Shown: positions 1 through 8,657, counted from the stretch's first letter. The stretch: DNA of 64,000 bases from Halomonas organivorans (GCF_014192055.1 NZ_JACHXM010000004.1:124001-188000), one strand, 5' to 3'. Notes: generated by a model not told the origin, from the sequence alone. Numbers and translations are program-made.

Positions 1-131
1 CCCGCTTCCCATACCGGCAAGCGGCCGGGACGCGTGGATAAGCCCACGAAAATCGGCCCTTTTCGCGTGACCGTTCCTTCCTTCCTCCCCGGATAATGGC
101 CAGGGTGCGTACGAGTGCCCGGTGATTGGCC

Positions 132-1298
132 ATGGCCGACGAGACCAGCGACGACGAAAAGACAGAAGACGCCACGCCCCGACGCCTGGAAAAGGCGCGC
201 GAGGAGGGCCAGGTGGCCCGTTCCCGGGAGCTGGCTACCTTCATGCTGTTGCTCGGTGGCGTGATCGGCCTCGGCACCATGGGGAGCAGCCTCTATGACC
301 TGATCGGCGGCGTCATGGAGGAAGCCTTCCTGTTCGACCGACGCCAGGTCATGGACACCGCGCCGATGCTGGTCGAGGCGCTGGCGCTGGGGCGTCGCAC
401 GCTGATCGGCCTGCTGCCGCTGTTCCTGCTGCTGACCGTGATCGCCCTGGTGGCACCGGCGCTGCTCGGTGGCTGGGTGATCTCGGCCAAGTCGCTCAAG
501 CCCCAGGCCAGCAAGCTCAACCCGCTGAAGGGGCTCAAGCGCATCCTCGGCACCCAGGCGCTGGTGGAGCTCGCCAAGGCCATCGCCAAGGCGGTGCTGG
601 TGGGCAGCGTAGGCATCGCCTACCTCTACCTGCACCGTGGCGACTGCATGGCGCTGATGAGCATGCCCATCCAGCAGGCCCTGGCCCGTGCCATGTGGAT
701 GGCCGCCGAGGCCAGCGGGCTGATGGTGCTGACCCTGCTGGTGGTGATCCTGATCGACGTGCCCTACCAGCTGTGGAGCCATGCCAAGCAGCTGCGCATG
801 TCCAAGGACGAGGTCAAGCGCGAGCACAAGGAGTCCGAGGGCGACCCCCAGGTCAAGGGGCGGATTCGCCAGCAGCAGCAGGCCATGGCCCGCGGGCGGA
901 TGATGAGCCAGGTGCCCGAGGCCGACGTGGTCATCACCAACCCCACGCACTATGCCGTGGCGCTCAAGTACGAGCAGGCCGGGATGAGCGCGCCGCGCGT
1001 GGTGGCCAAGGGCGTCGACGCCGTGGCGGCGCGCATCCGCGAGGTTGCGGCCGAGGCGGGCGTGCCGCGGCTGGAGGCGCCGCCGCTGGCACGTTCGCTG
1101 TATCACCACGTGGACCTGGAGGCCGAGATTCCCGCCGACCTGTACAGCGCGGTCGCCGAGGTATTGGCCTGGGCCTTCGGCCTGAAGCGCGTGGCCGAGG
1201 AGGGCGGCGAGGCGCCGCCGACCCCCGAGAACCTGCCGATTCCGGACGCCATGGCGGCGCCGGGACCGGACGATGACACCGACGAGGCACGAGCATGA
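132..1298 (+). CDS. flhB: FlhB, flagellar export apparatus switch protein
   Basis: Inner-membrane component of the flagellar type III export gate that switches export from rod/hook to filament substrates. The N-terminus (KTEDATPRRLEKAREEGQV) is the family signature. Four hydrophobic segments follow between about residues 35 and 210, then a charged linker and the cytoplasmic domain with the autocleavage motif NPTH at about 270-273, the usual place. Length (388 aa) is normal. I chose ATG 132 rather than the in-frame TTG at 126 because it gives the standard MADE-type start; no strong ribosome site is visible before either. The stop overlaps the flhA start (ATGA), so the two are probably translationally coupled. 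First gene of the flagellar block here; no promoter is evident in bases 1-131. Confidence 0.96.
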   Translation: MADETSDDEKTEDATPRRLEKAREEGQVARSRELATFMLLLGGVIGLGTMGSSLYDLIGGVMEEAFLFDRRQVMDTAPMLVEALALGRRTLIGLLPLFLLLTVIALVAPALLGGWVISAKSLKPQASKLNPLKGLKRILGTQALVELAKAIAKAVLVGSVGIAYLYLHRGDCMALMSMPIQQALARAMWMAAEASGLMVLTLLVVILIDVPYQLWSHAKQLRMSKDEVKREHKESEGDPQVKGRIRQQQQAMARGRMMSQVPEADVVITNPTHYAVALKYEQAGMSAPRVVAKGVDAVAARIREVAAEAGVPRLEAPPLARSLYHHVDLEAEIPADLYSAVAEVLAWAFGLKRVAEEGGEAPPTPENLPIPDAMAAPGPDDDTDEARA

Positions 1299-3376
1299 AG
1301 GCCTTGAGCCACTATCTGCCGCGACGCAATTGGATGGCCGACGTGCCGATGAAGGTGCTGGCCGGCCCGCTGCTGATCATCATGATCCTGTCGATGATGA
1401 TCCTGCCGCTGCCGCCCTTCGCGCTGGACCTGCTGTTCACCTTCAACATCGCCATGGCGGTGATGGTGCTGCTGGTCAGCATGTTCACCCAGAAGCCGCT
1501 GGACTTCGCCGCCTTCCCGGCGGTGCTGCTGTTCACCACCCTGCTGCGGCTGTCGCTCAACGTCGCCTCGACCCGGGTAGTGCTGCTGGAAGGCCACGAG
1601 GGCGGCGACGCCGCGGGCAAGGTGATCGAGGCCTTCGGCCAGTTCCTGGTCGGCGGCAACTTCGCCGTCGGCCTGGTGGTGTTCGCGATCCTGGTGATCA
1701 TCAACTTCATGGTCATCACCAAGGGCGCCGGGCGCATCGCCGAAGTGGGCGCTCGCTTCATGCTCGATGCCATGCCCGGCAAGCAGATGGCCATCGACGC
1801 CGACCTCAACGCCGGGCTGATCGGCGAGGACGAGGCGCGCCAGCGGCGCTCCGACGTCTCGCAGGAGGCCGACTTCTACGGCTCCATGGACGGTGCCAGC
1901 AAGTTCGTGCGCGGCGATGCCATGGCCGGCCTGGTGATCATGGTGGTCAACATCATCGGCGGCCTGTTGATCGGCCTGCTGCAGCACGACATGGCCTTCG
2001 GCGACGCCGCCCGCACCTACGTGCTGCTGACCATCGGCGACGGCCTGGTGGCACAGATCCCGGCGCTGGTGATCTCCACCGCCGCCGGCGTCACCGTGTC
2101 GCGGGTGACCACCGACCAGGATGTCGGCCAGCAGATGATCAGCCAGCTGTTCGTCAATCCCCAGGTGATGCTGCTGGCGGCCGGCGTGATGGGCCTGCTG
2201 GGCCTGGTGCCGGGCATGCCCAACCTGGTGTTCCTGCTGTTCACCGCGCTGCTCGGCGGCCTGGCCTGGTGGATGATGCGCCAGAAGGAGCGTCGGCTGG
2301 TCGAGGAACAGACCCAGGCCGCGCCGCCCCCGGCGCCGGAGGCCCCGGAAGCCAGCTGGGAGGATGTCCAGCTGGTCGACACCCTGGGGCTCGAGGTCGG
2401 CCACCGGCTGATTCCCATGGTCGACGCCCAGCAGAAGGGCGAGCTGCTCGGCCGCATCAAGAGCGTGCGCAAGAAGTTCGCCCAGGAAGTCGGCTTCCTG
2501 CCGCCGGTGGTACACATCCGTGACAACCTCGAGCTCTCGCCCAATGCCTACACACTGAGCCTCAAGGGCGCCGAGATCGGCCGTGCCGAGGCCTTCCCCG
2601 GACGCTGGCTGGCCATCGACCCGGGCCAGGTCTCCGGCGAGCTGTCCGGCACCCCGACCGAGGACCCGGCCTTCGGCCTGCCGGCGGTGTGGATCGACAC
2701 CGAGCAGCGCGAGCACGCCCAGGTCTACGGCTACACCGTGGTCGATGCCAGCACCGTGGTGGCTACCCACCTCAATCACCTGCTGCACCGCCATGCCGCC
2801 GAGATGCTCGGCCGCCAGGAGGTGCAGAAGCTGCTCGACAAGCTCGGCGAGGATCACAAGCCGCTGGTCGAGGAGGTGGTGCCCAAGGCGATATCGCTGA
2901 CCGTGCTGCAGCGCATCCTCCAGCATCTGCTCGACGAGGACGTCTCGATTCGCGACATGCGCACCATCCTCGATGCCCTGGCCGAGCATGCGCCCCAGCA
3001 GCAGGATCCCGGCGAGCTGACCGCCCTGGTTCGCGTGGCGCTGGGCCGCGCCATCACCCAGCAATGGTTTGCCGGCCACCAGACGCTCAACGTCATGGGC
3101 CTGGACGGCCAGCTCGAGCAGGTGCTGCACCAGGCCATGAACGGCAGCGGCGCCCTGGAGCCGGGACTGGCGCAGACCCTGATGGACCAGGCCGAGCAGG
3201 CGCTGAGCCGCCACGAGGCCAGCGGCGAGCCGCCGGTGCTGGTGGTCCAGCACTCGCTGCGTCCGGTGCTGGCGCGCTTCCTGCGCCGCCGCCTGCATCA
3301 CCTGGCGGTGATGTCCCAGGCCGAGATTCCCGATGACCGCACCCTGCGGGTCACCACCCTGATCGGAGGACAGTGA
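1295..3376 (+). CDS. flhA: FlhA, flagellar export gate protein
   Basis: Largest membrane component of the flagellar type III export gate; its cytoplasmic domain forms the ring that docks chaperone-substrate complexes. About eight hydrophobic segments occupy residues 20-325, with the conserved FHIPEP-family loop (TKGAGRIAEVGARFMLDAMPGKQMAIDADLNAG region) at about 145-175. A Pro/Ala/Glu-rich linker near 345 leads to the soluble C-terminal domain. Length of 693 aa is typical. It begins in an ATGA overlap with flhB and ends in the GTGA just before flhF, consistent with one transcript flhB-flhA-flhF. Confidence 0.97.
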   Translation: MKALSHYLPRRNWMADVPMKVLAGPLLIIMILSMMILPLPPFALDLLFTFNIAMAVMVLLVSMFTQKPLDFAAFPAVLLFTTLLRLSLNVASTRVVLLEGHEGGDAAGKVIEAFGQFLVGGNFAVGLVVFAILVIINFMVITKGAGRIAEVGARFMLDAMPGKQMAIDADLNAGLIGEDEARQRRSDVSQEADFYGSMDGASKFVRGDAMAGLVIMVVNIIGGLLIGLLQHDMAFGDAARTYVLLTIGDGLVAQIPALVISTAAGVTVSRVTTDQDVGQQMISQLFVNPQVMLLAAGVMGLLGLVPGMPNLVFLLFTALLGGLAWWMMRQKERRLVEEQTQAAPPPAPEAPEASWEDVQLVDTLGLEVGHRLIPMVDAQQKGELLGRIKSVRKKFAQEVGFLPPVVHIRDNLELSPNAYTLSLKGAEIGRAEAFPGRWLAIDPGQVSGELSGTPTEDPAFGLPAVWIDTEQREHAQVYGYTVVDASTVVATHLNHLLHRHAAEMLGRQEVQKLLDKLGEDHKPLVEEVVPKAISLTVLQRILQHLLDEDVSIRDMRTILDALAEHAPQQQDPGELTALVRVALGRAITQQWFAGHQTLNVMGLDGQLEQVLHQAMNGSGALEPGLAQTLMDQAEQALSRHEASGEPPVLVVQHSLRPVLARFLRRRLHHLAVMSQAEIPDDRTLRVTTLIGGQ

Positions 3377-3381
3377 GCGAG

Positions 3382-5646
3382 ATGAGCGTCATGCGATTCG
3401 TGGGCGAGACCAGCCGTGAGGCGATGCGCAAGGTGCGTGCCGCGCTGGGCGACGAGGCCCTGATCCTGGCCAATCGCCCCAGCGAGTCGGGTGTCGAGAT
3501 CCTGGCCATGGCCGACGAGGCGGTCGACGCCATGGCGGCATCGCAGGCCGTCGCACCGTCGTCGTCCGGCGTCGAGCGCCGCGCCGCACCGCCTGTATCG
3601 TCGCCCCGGCCCCAGCACGAGCCGGTCACGCCGGCGTCGGCCCCGAGCGGGCAGGGCGGTCTCGAGGCGATGAGCGAGCGACTGCTGCGCGAGATGCAGG
3701 ACATGCGCGCGCTGCTGGCCCGCCAGCCGGCCTCCTCGGCGCCCGCCCCAGCCGCTGCCGATGACCGCGGCCGCGAGGCATTGGCCCGCGCCCTGCGCGA
3801 GGCCGGTTTCGGGCGTGCGGTCGCCGACGACGTGCTGCAGGGCCTGCCGCCCGAGCTGGTCGGTGCCGAGGCCGATAGCGAGGCCGCCCATGCCTGGCTG
3901 GTGCGTCGCCTGGCGTCTCGCCTGTCGACGGGCGTCGATCCCGAAACCTTCCTCGATACCCCCGGCATCCTGGCGCTGATCGGCCCCACCGGGGTTGGCA
4001 AGACCACCACCACCGCCAAGCTGGCGGCCCGCTGCGTGCAGCGTCACGGCGCCGACAACGTCGCCCTGGTGACCACCGACGGCTTCCGGGTCGGTGCCCA
4101 CGAGCAGCTGCGCATCTACGCCGAGCTGCTGGGCGTGCCGCTGCACGCCCTGTCGCCCGAGCAGTCCATGGACGACCTGCTCGCGGAGCTCAGCGGTCGG
4201 CGCTGGGTGATCATCGATACCGTGGGCATGAGCCAGCGTGATCAGCGCATCATCGCCCAGGCCGCTCAACTGCAGGGCGGCGCGGAACGGGTGCGCATGC
4301 TGCTGGTGCTCAATGCCGCCAGCCAGCCGGGCACCCTGGAGGAAGTGGTCACACGCTATCGCCAGGCCGCGCGGGCCGCCGGCGTCGCCCTCGACGACGC
4401 CCTGCTCACCAAGCAGGACGAGGCCGGCCAGCTGGGGCCGGCCCTGGACACCCTGATTCGCCATGGCCTGCGGCTGCGCTTCGTGTCCACCGGCCAGCGT
4501 GTGCCGGAGGATCTGGCCCCGGCCGAGGCGGGGTTGCTGATCGAGGCGGCGCTGGGCGCCGCCCGCGCCGATGACGACCTGCCCGTTGCCGCGGCTCGCG
4601 ATGCTCGACCCGGCGCGGAAGCGCTGCTGGGCCAGGGGCGGCGCCTGGGGCTATTGCTCGACGCCCTGCGGCATCGGCTGACCGGCTTCGCGACCCTCGA
4701 GGCGGCCTGGGACCTGTCGGCGCTGCCCGGCTGCCTCCAGGAGCCTCGGCTGGCGAGGCTGCTGGAGGCGCCGCCGGAGTCGCTGGCTCGGCCCGGCATG
4801 CTGTGGGCGGCGCGCCGCCGGCTGCCGGGCGCCGACTGGGCGATGCCCGATCTCGGCATCGACGACGGAGGCGGCTGGCTGGTGCTGCCCGATCTCCAGC
4901 AGCGCCAGCCGGTGGGCTGGCCTGGGCGCCTCGAGCGGGCCCGCGACGCCCAGGGCGTCGGCGTGCATCTGCTGCCGGCGCCGCCCGACGCCGAGACCTG
5001 GCTGTGGCTGGACGAGAGCCGGGCGCCCTGGATCTGCCAGGCGCGTCCCGGCCAGCGGGTGGTCCACGGCGGCGAGCGGCTGGCGCTGTCGAGCCTGGAG
5101 CCCCTGGCCGAGGCCGTCGAGACCCGAGACTGTCGATTCCGCGGCCAGGGCGCCCGGGCACGATTCGCTCGGCTGGCGGTGGAGGCCGGCCCCGGGGGGC
5201 GGCGCGGCGCGCCGGCGAGCTGTGCGATGAGCGCCTGGTTCGCCACCCTGGTCGACCCCGAGAGCGGCCGTACGCTGGGCCAGCGTTACTGGCTGACGCC
5301 GCTGCGCAGCGCCGAGGACGCGCTGCCGCTGCTGCTCGGCCGGCTGCACGGCGAGGCCCTGCCGCGCCAGGTGCGCCGCGCCTGGGAGCGCCTGCAGGGC
5401 ACACTGCCGGCGGAGACCGACCGCGAGGTGTGCCAGCTGCTGGCCGCCGGGCTGGCCGCCGCGGCCGGCCACCTGGACCAGGCCGGTGACGCCGAGGCCG
5501 AGCAGCTGCGCCGTGACCTTCTGAGCCTGCTGGGCGGTCGTCGACGCCGCCGCGAGGGCGCGCTGCTGGAGGCGCTGCTGCACCTGTTGATGGCGCGGGA
5601 TGCCATTCGTCACGTCGGGGCAGCCGGCCTGGAGGGCGTGCGGTGA
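3382..5646 (+). CDS. flhF: FlhF, SRP-type GTPase with a very long C-terminal extension
   Basis: FlhF is an SRP-family GTPase that sets flagellar number and position in many polar flagellates. Seen here: a short N-terminal B domain, a Pro/Ala-rich linker, then the G domain with P-loop GPTGVGKT (about 201-208), DTVG (about 279-282) and TKQD (about 343-346). The G domain ends near residue 395. The protein then runs on for about 355 further residues, rich in Arg, Ala and Leu, with no motif I recognise. Typical FlhF proteins are roughly 400-500 aa and stop near the end of the G domain; this one is 754. ATG 3382 is preferred because GGAGGA at 3365-3370 lies 11 bases upstream; GTG 3373, overlapping the flhA stop, is an alternative. 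Identity of the G domain is secure; the role of the tail is unknown. Confidence 0.9.
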   Translation: MSVMRFVGETSREAMRKVRAALGDEALILANRPSESGVEILAMADEAVDAMAASQAVAPSSSGVERRAAPPVSSPRPQHEPVTPASAPSGQGGLEAMSERLLREMQDMRALLARQPASSAPAPAAADDRGREALARALREAGFGRAVADDVLQGLPPELVGAEADSEAAHAWLVRRLASRLSTGVDPETFLDTPGILALIGPTGVGKTTTTAKLAARCVQRHGADNVALVTTDGFRVGAHEQLRIYAELLGVPLHALSPEQSMDDLLAELSGRRWVIIDTVGMSQRDQRIIAQAAQLQGGAERVRMLLVLNAASQPGTLEEVVTRYRQAARAAGVALDDALLTKQDEAGQLGPALDTLIRHGLRLRFVSTGQRVPEDLAPAEAGLLIEAALGAARADDDLPVAAARDARPGAEALLGQGRRLGLLLDALRHRLTGFATLEAAWDLSALPGCLQEPRLARLLEAPPESLARPGMLWAARRRLPGADWAMPDLGIDDGGGWLVLPDLQQRQPVGWPGRLERARDAQGVGVHLLPAPPDAETWLWLDESRAPWICQARPGQRVVHGGERLALSSLEPLAEAVETRDCRFRGQGARARFARLAVEAGPGGRRGAPASCAMSAWFATLVDPESGRTLGQRYWLTPLRSAEDALPLLLGRLHGEALPRQVRRAWERLQGTLPAETDREVCQLLAAGLAAAAGHLDQAGDAEAEQLRRDLLSLLGGRRRRREGALLEALLHLLMARDAIRHVGAAGLEGVR

Positions 5647-6164
5647 TCGAGGGGGATCAGGCGGCGGGATTGCGGGCCTGGGCGGCCAGCATCGAGCGAC
5701 CGGCGCCCGAAACCGTGGCCGAGCCGGCGCCCGCCGCCGAGTCGCCGGCGACCTCGCCCCGCGACGAGGCCGCCGCGGGGCCGCTCACCACCTTGATGGT
5801 GGTGGGGCTGCCGGGCAGCGCCCCGGGCCAGGCCGATCGGGTCATGGCGCTGCTCGATCACTGGGCCGGCCAAGGCCGGCGCTGGGTGGGCGATCCGCGA
5901 CGCTGGAAGGTGGTGCCGCTGGCGGCGTCCAGCCCCCACCTGAGCCTGCTGGCCCAGCAGCAGCCGCGCTGGGCACTGTGGGTGGGCGCCGACGGCGAGG
6001 CCTTCCGTCGCGCCTTCGCGGTGCTCGGGCGACTGGCCGCCGACGGTGGGCCGCGGCGCCTGCTGGCGGTGCATCCCCCGGGCATGCCGCGCCAGGGGCT
6101 GCTCGACAACCTGCGCCAGGCCGCCCGCCACTACTTCGGCATCGACCTGCTGGTGATGGCATGA
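5643..6164 (+). CDS. Hypothetical protein in the flhG position
   Basis: Small protein of 173 aa that I do not recognise. It starts at GTG 5643, overlapping the flhF stop (GTGA), and ends in an ATGA overlap with flhE, so it is almost certainly co-translated with flagellar genes. The first 45 residues are Ala/Pro/Glu-rich and probably disordered; the rest looks like a compact alpha/beta domain (LTTLMVVGLPGS, then RWALWVGADGEAFRRAF, ending in HYFGIDLLVMA). In many gammaproteobacteria the gene after flhF is flhG (fleN), a MinD-type ATPase, but there is no Walker A lysine motif here and the length is about half. It may be unrelated to FlhG or a strongly reduced relative; neither can be shown from sequence alone. 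Confidence 0.7.
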   Translation: MIEGDQAAGLRAWAASIERPAPETVAEPAPAAESPATSPRDEAAAGPLTTLMVVGLPGSAPGQADRVMALLDHWAGQGRRWVGDPRRWKVVPLAASSPHLSLLAQQQPRWALWVGADGEAFRRAFAVLGRLAADGGPRRLLAVHPPGMPRQGLLDNLRQAARHYFGIDLLVMA

Positions 6165-6553
6165 GGGGCCGCGTCGTTCGCTGGGCGATCGCCGGCCTGC
6201 TGGTCGCCGCATCGGGCATGGCCCAGGCCGCCGGCAGCTGGGTGGCCGAGGTGCCGTCGGTGCGTGCCGCGGTCATCGGGCGGGAAACCGCCAGCGAGGC
6301 GCTGGTGGCGCCCAGTGGCACTCAAGGCCGCATTCGCGAGGTGCGCTGGCGCTTCCGCGTGCCGCCCGGCAAGGGCTGGCGCGGCCGGCTCTGCCACCCG
6401 GCCGGCTGCGTGGCGCTGCACACCGCGCGTGGGCGCAGCGAGGCCCTGGCGGGGCTGTCCGCCGATGCGCCGCTGAGGTTTCGCTTCTCGCCAATGGCGG
6501 GGCAGGCCCCGCTGGTGGTCGAGGGGCTGCAGGTGATCGTCAACTTTCAGTAA
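6161..6553 (+). CDS. flhE: FlhE-like periplasmic flagellar protein
   Basis: 130-aa secreted protein with a signal peptide (about residues 1-22, cleavage after MAQA). The mature part carries a two-cysteine segment, RGRLCHPAGCVALHTARG, and ends in LQVIVNFQ. These match the pattern of enterobacterial FlhE, which has a similar Cys pair (RVRLCSQSRCVEL type) and a VIVNYR-type end. FlhE is encoded after flhBA in enterobacteria and has been linked to proper flagellar export gating. The start at ATG 6161 overlaps the preceding stop; fliA follows 39 bases later. The family call rests on the Cys pair, the C-terminal motif, the size and the genomic context. Confidence 0.78.
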   Translation: MRGRVVRWAIAGLLVAASGMAQAAGSWVAEVPSVRAAVIGRETASEALVAPSGTQGRIREVRWRFRVPPGKGWRGRLCHPAGCVALHTARGRSEALAGLSADAPLRFRFSPMAGQAPLVVEGLQVIVNFQ

Positions 6554-6592
6554 GGCCCAAGGCCCGTGAGAGCAGAGAGGCGAGGCTGAGCC

Positions 6593-7297
6593 ATGTACAC
6601 AGCACAAGGCAAGATCGAACAGGATGCGCTGCTGGATGACTATCTGCCGCAGGTGCGTCGCCAGGCGCTGGCGCTGCAGGTGCGGCTGCCGGCCAGCATC
6701 GAGCTGGACGACCTGATCCAGGCCGGCACCGTGGGGCTGCTGGAGGCGCTGGGCCGTTTCGACGCCGCCCAGGGGGCCAGCTTCGCGACCTTCGCCAGCC
6801 AGCGTATCCGCGGCGCCATGCTCGACGAGCTGCGCAGCCGCGACTGGCTGCCGCGTAGCGTGCGTCGCAACGCCCGCGCCGCCGACGAGGCGGCTCGTCG
6901 GCTGGAGCAGGAGCTGGGACGACCGGCCGAAGAGACCGAGATCGCGGCCGCCCTGGACATGGATCTCGAGGCCTATCGCCGGCTGCTGAACGATACCAAC
7001 AGCGGCCAGCTGCTGCCCTTCGAGGAACTGATGGCCGAGGGTGGCGAAGGCCGGCTGGAGGAAAACGGCGATGCGGCGACGCCCTTCGCCCAGCTGGTCG
7101 ACCGCCAGCAGCGGGCACGGCTGGTGGAAGCCATCGAGGCGCTGCCGGAGCGCGAGAAGCTGCTGATGGCGCTGTATTACCAGGAAGAGCTCAACCTCAA
7201 GGAGATCGGCGCCGTGCTCGGCGTCACCGAGTCCCGGGTCTGCCAGCTGCATAGCCAGGCGGTGGGGCGACTGCGCGGAAAGCTGCGCGACACTTGA
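6593..7297 (+). CDS. fliA: FliA, flagellar sigma factor 28
   Basis: Sigma-28 for late (class 3) flagellar, motility and chemotaxis promoters. Region 2 is clear (ELDDLIQAGTVGLLEALGRFD, then FATFASQRIRGAMLDELRSRDWLPRSVR). Region 3 lies at about 95-160 and region 4 at the C-terminus (LNLKEIGAVLGVTESRVCQLHSQA). Length of 234 aa is normal. It follows flhE closely and precedes motAB, whose leader contains a matching sigma-28 promoter at 7499-7526. Confidence 0.97.
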   Translation: MYTAQGKIEQDALLDDYLPQVRRQALALQVRLPASIELDDLIQAGTVGLLEALGRFDAAQGASFATFASQRIRGAMLDELRSRDWLPRSVRRNARAADEAARRLEQELGRPAEETEIAAALDMDLEAYRRLLNDTNSGQLLPFEELMAEGGEGRLEENGDAATPFAQLVDRQQRARLVEAIEALPEREKLLMALYYQEELNLKEIGAVLGVTESRVCQLHSQAVGRLRGKLRDT

Positions 7298-7337
7298 GAC
7301 GTGGGCGAAAAAGGCCTGCGCTCGGCTATACGGCGTT

Positions 7338-7397
7338 AAGAATCGGCTCAAACTGCTCATTTACACCCTCGTAAACTCCGCGTTTTCGCCGATTCTT
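7338..7397. repeat. Long inverted repeat after fliA
   Basis: Perfect 10-bp arms AAGAATCGGC (7338-7347) and GCCGATTCTT (7388-7397). The interior pairs partly again around TTTAC (7361-7365) and GTAAA (7371-7375), giving a long cruciform-capable element. No T-run follows, so it is not a canonical intrinsic terminator, though it could still stop or stabilise the fliA transcript. The organisation resembles dispersed palindromic intergenic elements. Confidence 0.65.
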
Positions 7398-7498
7398 GCC
7401 TTGCGACCCACATGGATGTGGGAAGTGCGTTGGCCCGTAGGGAATGGGCCTAGCCTGGCCATCGCTCGGCGATTTTTCGCCTCACGCCTGGCACGTCA

Positions 7499-7526
7499 TA
7501 AAGTTGGCGATCGCTCAGGCCGATAA
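7499..7526 (+). promoter_or_regulatory. Sigma-28 (FliA) promoter for motAB
   Basis: TAAAGTT at 7499-7505 and GCCGATAA at 7519-7526 match the flagellar sigma-28 consensus (TAAA, about 15 bases, GCCGATAA). The -10 is 8/8 and the gap after TAAA is 16 bases. It points toward motA, leaving an untranslated leader of about 305 bases. FliA is encoded immediately upstream. Confidence 0.75.
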
Positions 7527-7838
7527 CCATCCATTGGGATGTGCTCAAGTAATGCGGCGATGCGCACCGGGGACAAGCCGGCGCGAGGGGTTTTTGGCCC
7601 ATGGGCGAGGCGGATATGAAGAACATCCAGTGAATGTTCTCCCCGCCGAGCGGGTTGGCCACGGATGGACAACCCAGGCCCTGCGAGCGTCGCAGGGAGC
7701 TTTTAGCGACGCAGGGACAAAGTAGCGCCCAGGGAAGGGTTCATAGCGCCCTCGCGAAGGCTTGGCGCCGGAGAACGCGCATCGTGTCCGAAGAACGTCA
7801 CTCATCCACACCGTCGAAATGCGACAGGGAGCCCCCAC

Positions 7839-8657
7839 ATGAACCCCTCCACCCTGATCGGGATCCTGGCCAGCATCGTGCTGCTGGCGAGCGTCCTGCT
7901 GTTCACCGCCGAGTCGCCGCAGAGCTTCGTCAACCTGCCGGGGCTGGCCATCGTGCTGGCCGGCACCCTGGCCGCGACCTTCATCAGCTATCCGCTCAAG
8001 GAGGTAGTGCGGGTGGTGCGGCTGGTCGGCATCGTCTTCCGCCGCGAGAACACCTATATCCGCGACGACATCCGCGAGCTGGTGGACATGTCGCGGCTGT
8101 GGTTCAAGGGCGACGTGCGCGCCGTGGAGGCGGCCCTGGAGCAGGCCCGCAACCCCTTCCTGCGCACCGGCATCCAGCTGGTCATCGCCAACACCAAGGA
8201 GGACGAGATCTTCGACCTGCTGCGCTGGCGCATCGCCCGGCTCAAGGCCCGCGAGCACGCCGAGGCGCAGATATTTCGCACCATGGCCACCTACGCGCCG
8301 GCCTTCGGCATGATCGGCACCCTGGTGGGGCTGGTGAACATGCTCGAGGTCATGGAGGCCGGCGACCTGAACGTCATCGGTCCGCGCATGGCGGTGGCGC
8401 TGCTCACCACCTTCTACGGCATCCTGCTGGCCAACCTGGTGTTCAAGCCGATCGCGGTGAAGCTCGAGCGGCGCACCGAGGAGCGCCTGATCGCCATGAA
8501 CATGGTGCTCGAGGGCATCTCGCTGATCACCAAGCGGCGGCTGCCGTCGTTCATCGAGGAGACGCTGAACTCCTTCGTCGCCAACTACCACGACGAGATC
8601 CGCGATCCGGTGCGGCCAGGGGATCGCGACGACGCGGAGGCCGGGCAGCGTGCTTGA
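7839..8657 (+). CDS. motA: MotA/PomA-type flagellar motor stator protein
   Basis: Stator subunit that, with MotB, forms the ion channel driving flagellar rotation. Four hydrophobic segments are visible: about 3-22, 33-50, 148-170 and 184-205. The cytoplasmic loop between the second and third is charged. The conserved proline-containing third segment (ATYAPAFGMIGTLVGLVNML) is present. Length of 272 aa and the residue pattern resemble the MotA/PomA family; the ion cannot be decided from this, although a sodium-driven PomA-like stator would suit a halophile. It overlaps motB by 8 bases. Confidence 0.93.
   Translation: MNPSTLIGILASIVLLASVLLFTAESPQSFVNLPGLAIVLAGTLAATFISYPLKEVVRVVRLVGIVFRRENTYIRDDIRELVDMSRLWFKGDVRAVEAALEQARNPFLRTGIQLVIANTKEDEIFDLLRWRIARLKAREHAEAQIFRTMATYAPAFGMIGTLVGLVNMLEVMEAGDLNVIGPRMAVALLTTFYGILLANLVFKPIAVKLERRTEERLIAMNMVLEGISLITKRRLPSFIEETLNSFVANYHDEIRDPVRPGDRDDAEAGQRA

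Larger units (their letters stand above)
7298..7838 (+). other. Palindrome-rich intergenic region between fliA and motA
   Basis: A 541-base stretch with no convincing gene. It holds a chain of inverted repeats: 10-bp arms AAGAATCGGC/GCCGATTCTT at 7338-7397, CCCACAT/ATGTGGG at 7407-7422, GAACAT/ATGTTC at 7621-7639 and GCGTCGC/GCGACGC at 7687-7712. It also carries a sigma-28 promoter at 7499-7526. The composition and the series of hairpins suggest one or more dispersed intergenic repeat elements placed between the two operons. Short open frames across it lack a ribosome site and a codon pattern like the neighbours. Confidence 0.7.

Noticed and set aside
1103..3301. 732-codon open frame on the minus strand
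   Set aside because: Lies opposite flhA; His/Gln/Arg/Gly-rich composition typical of the antisense frame of a GC-rich gene, with no domain and no ribosome site.
7444..7725. 93-codon open frame between fliA and motA
   Set aside because: Crosses the sigma-28 promoter and several palindromes, with no family resemblance.
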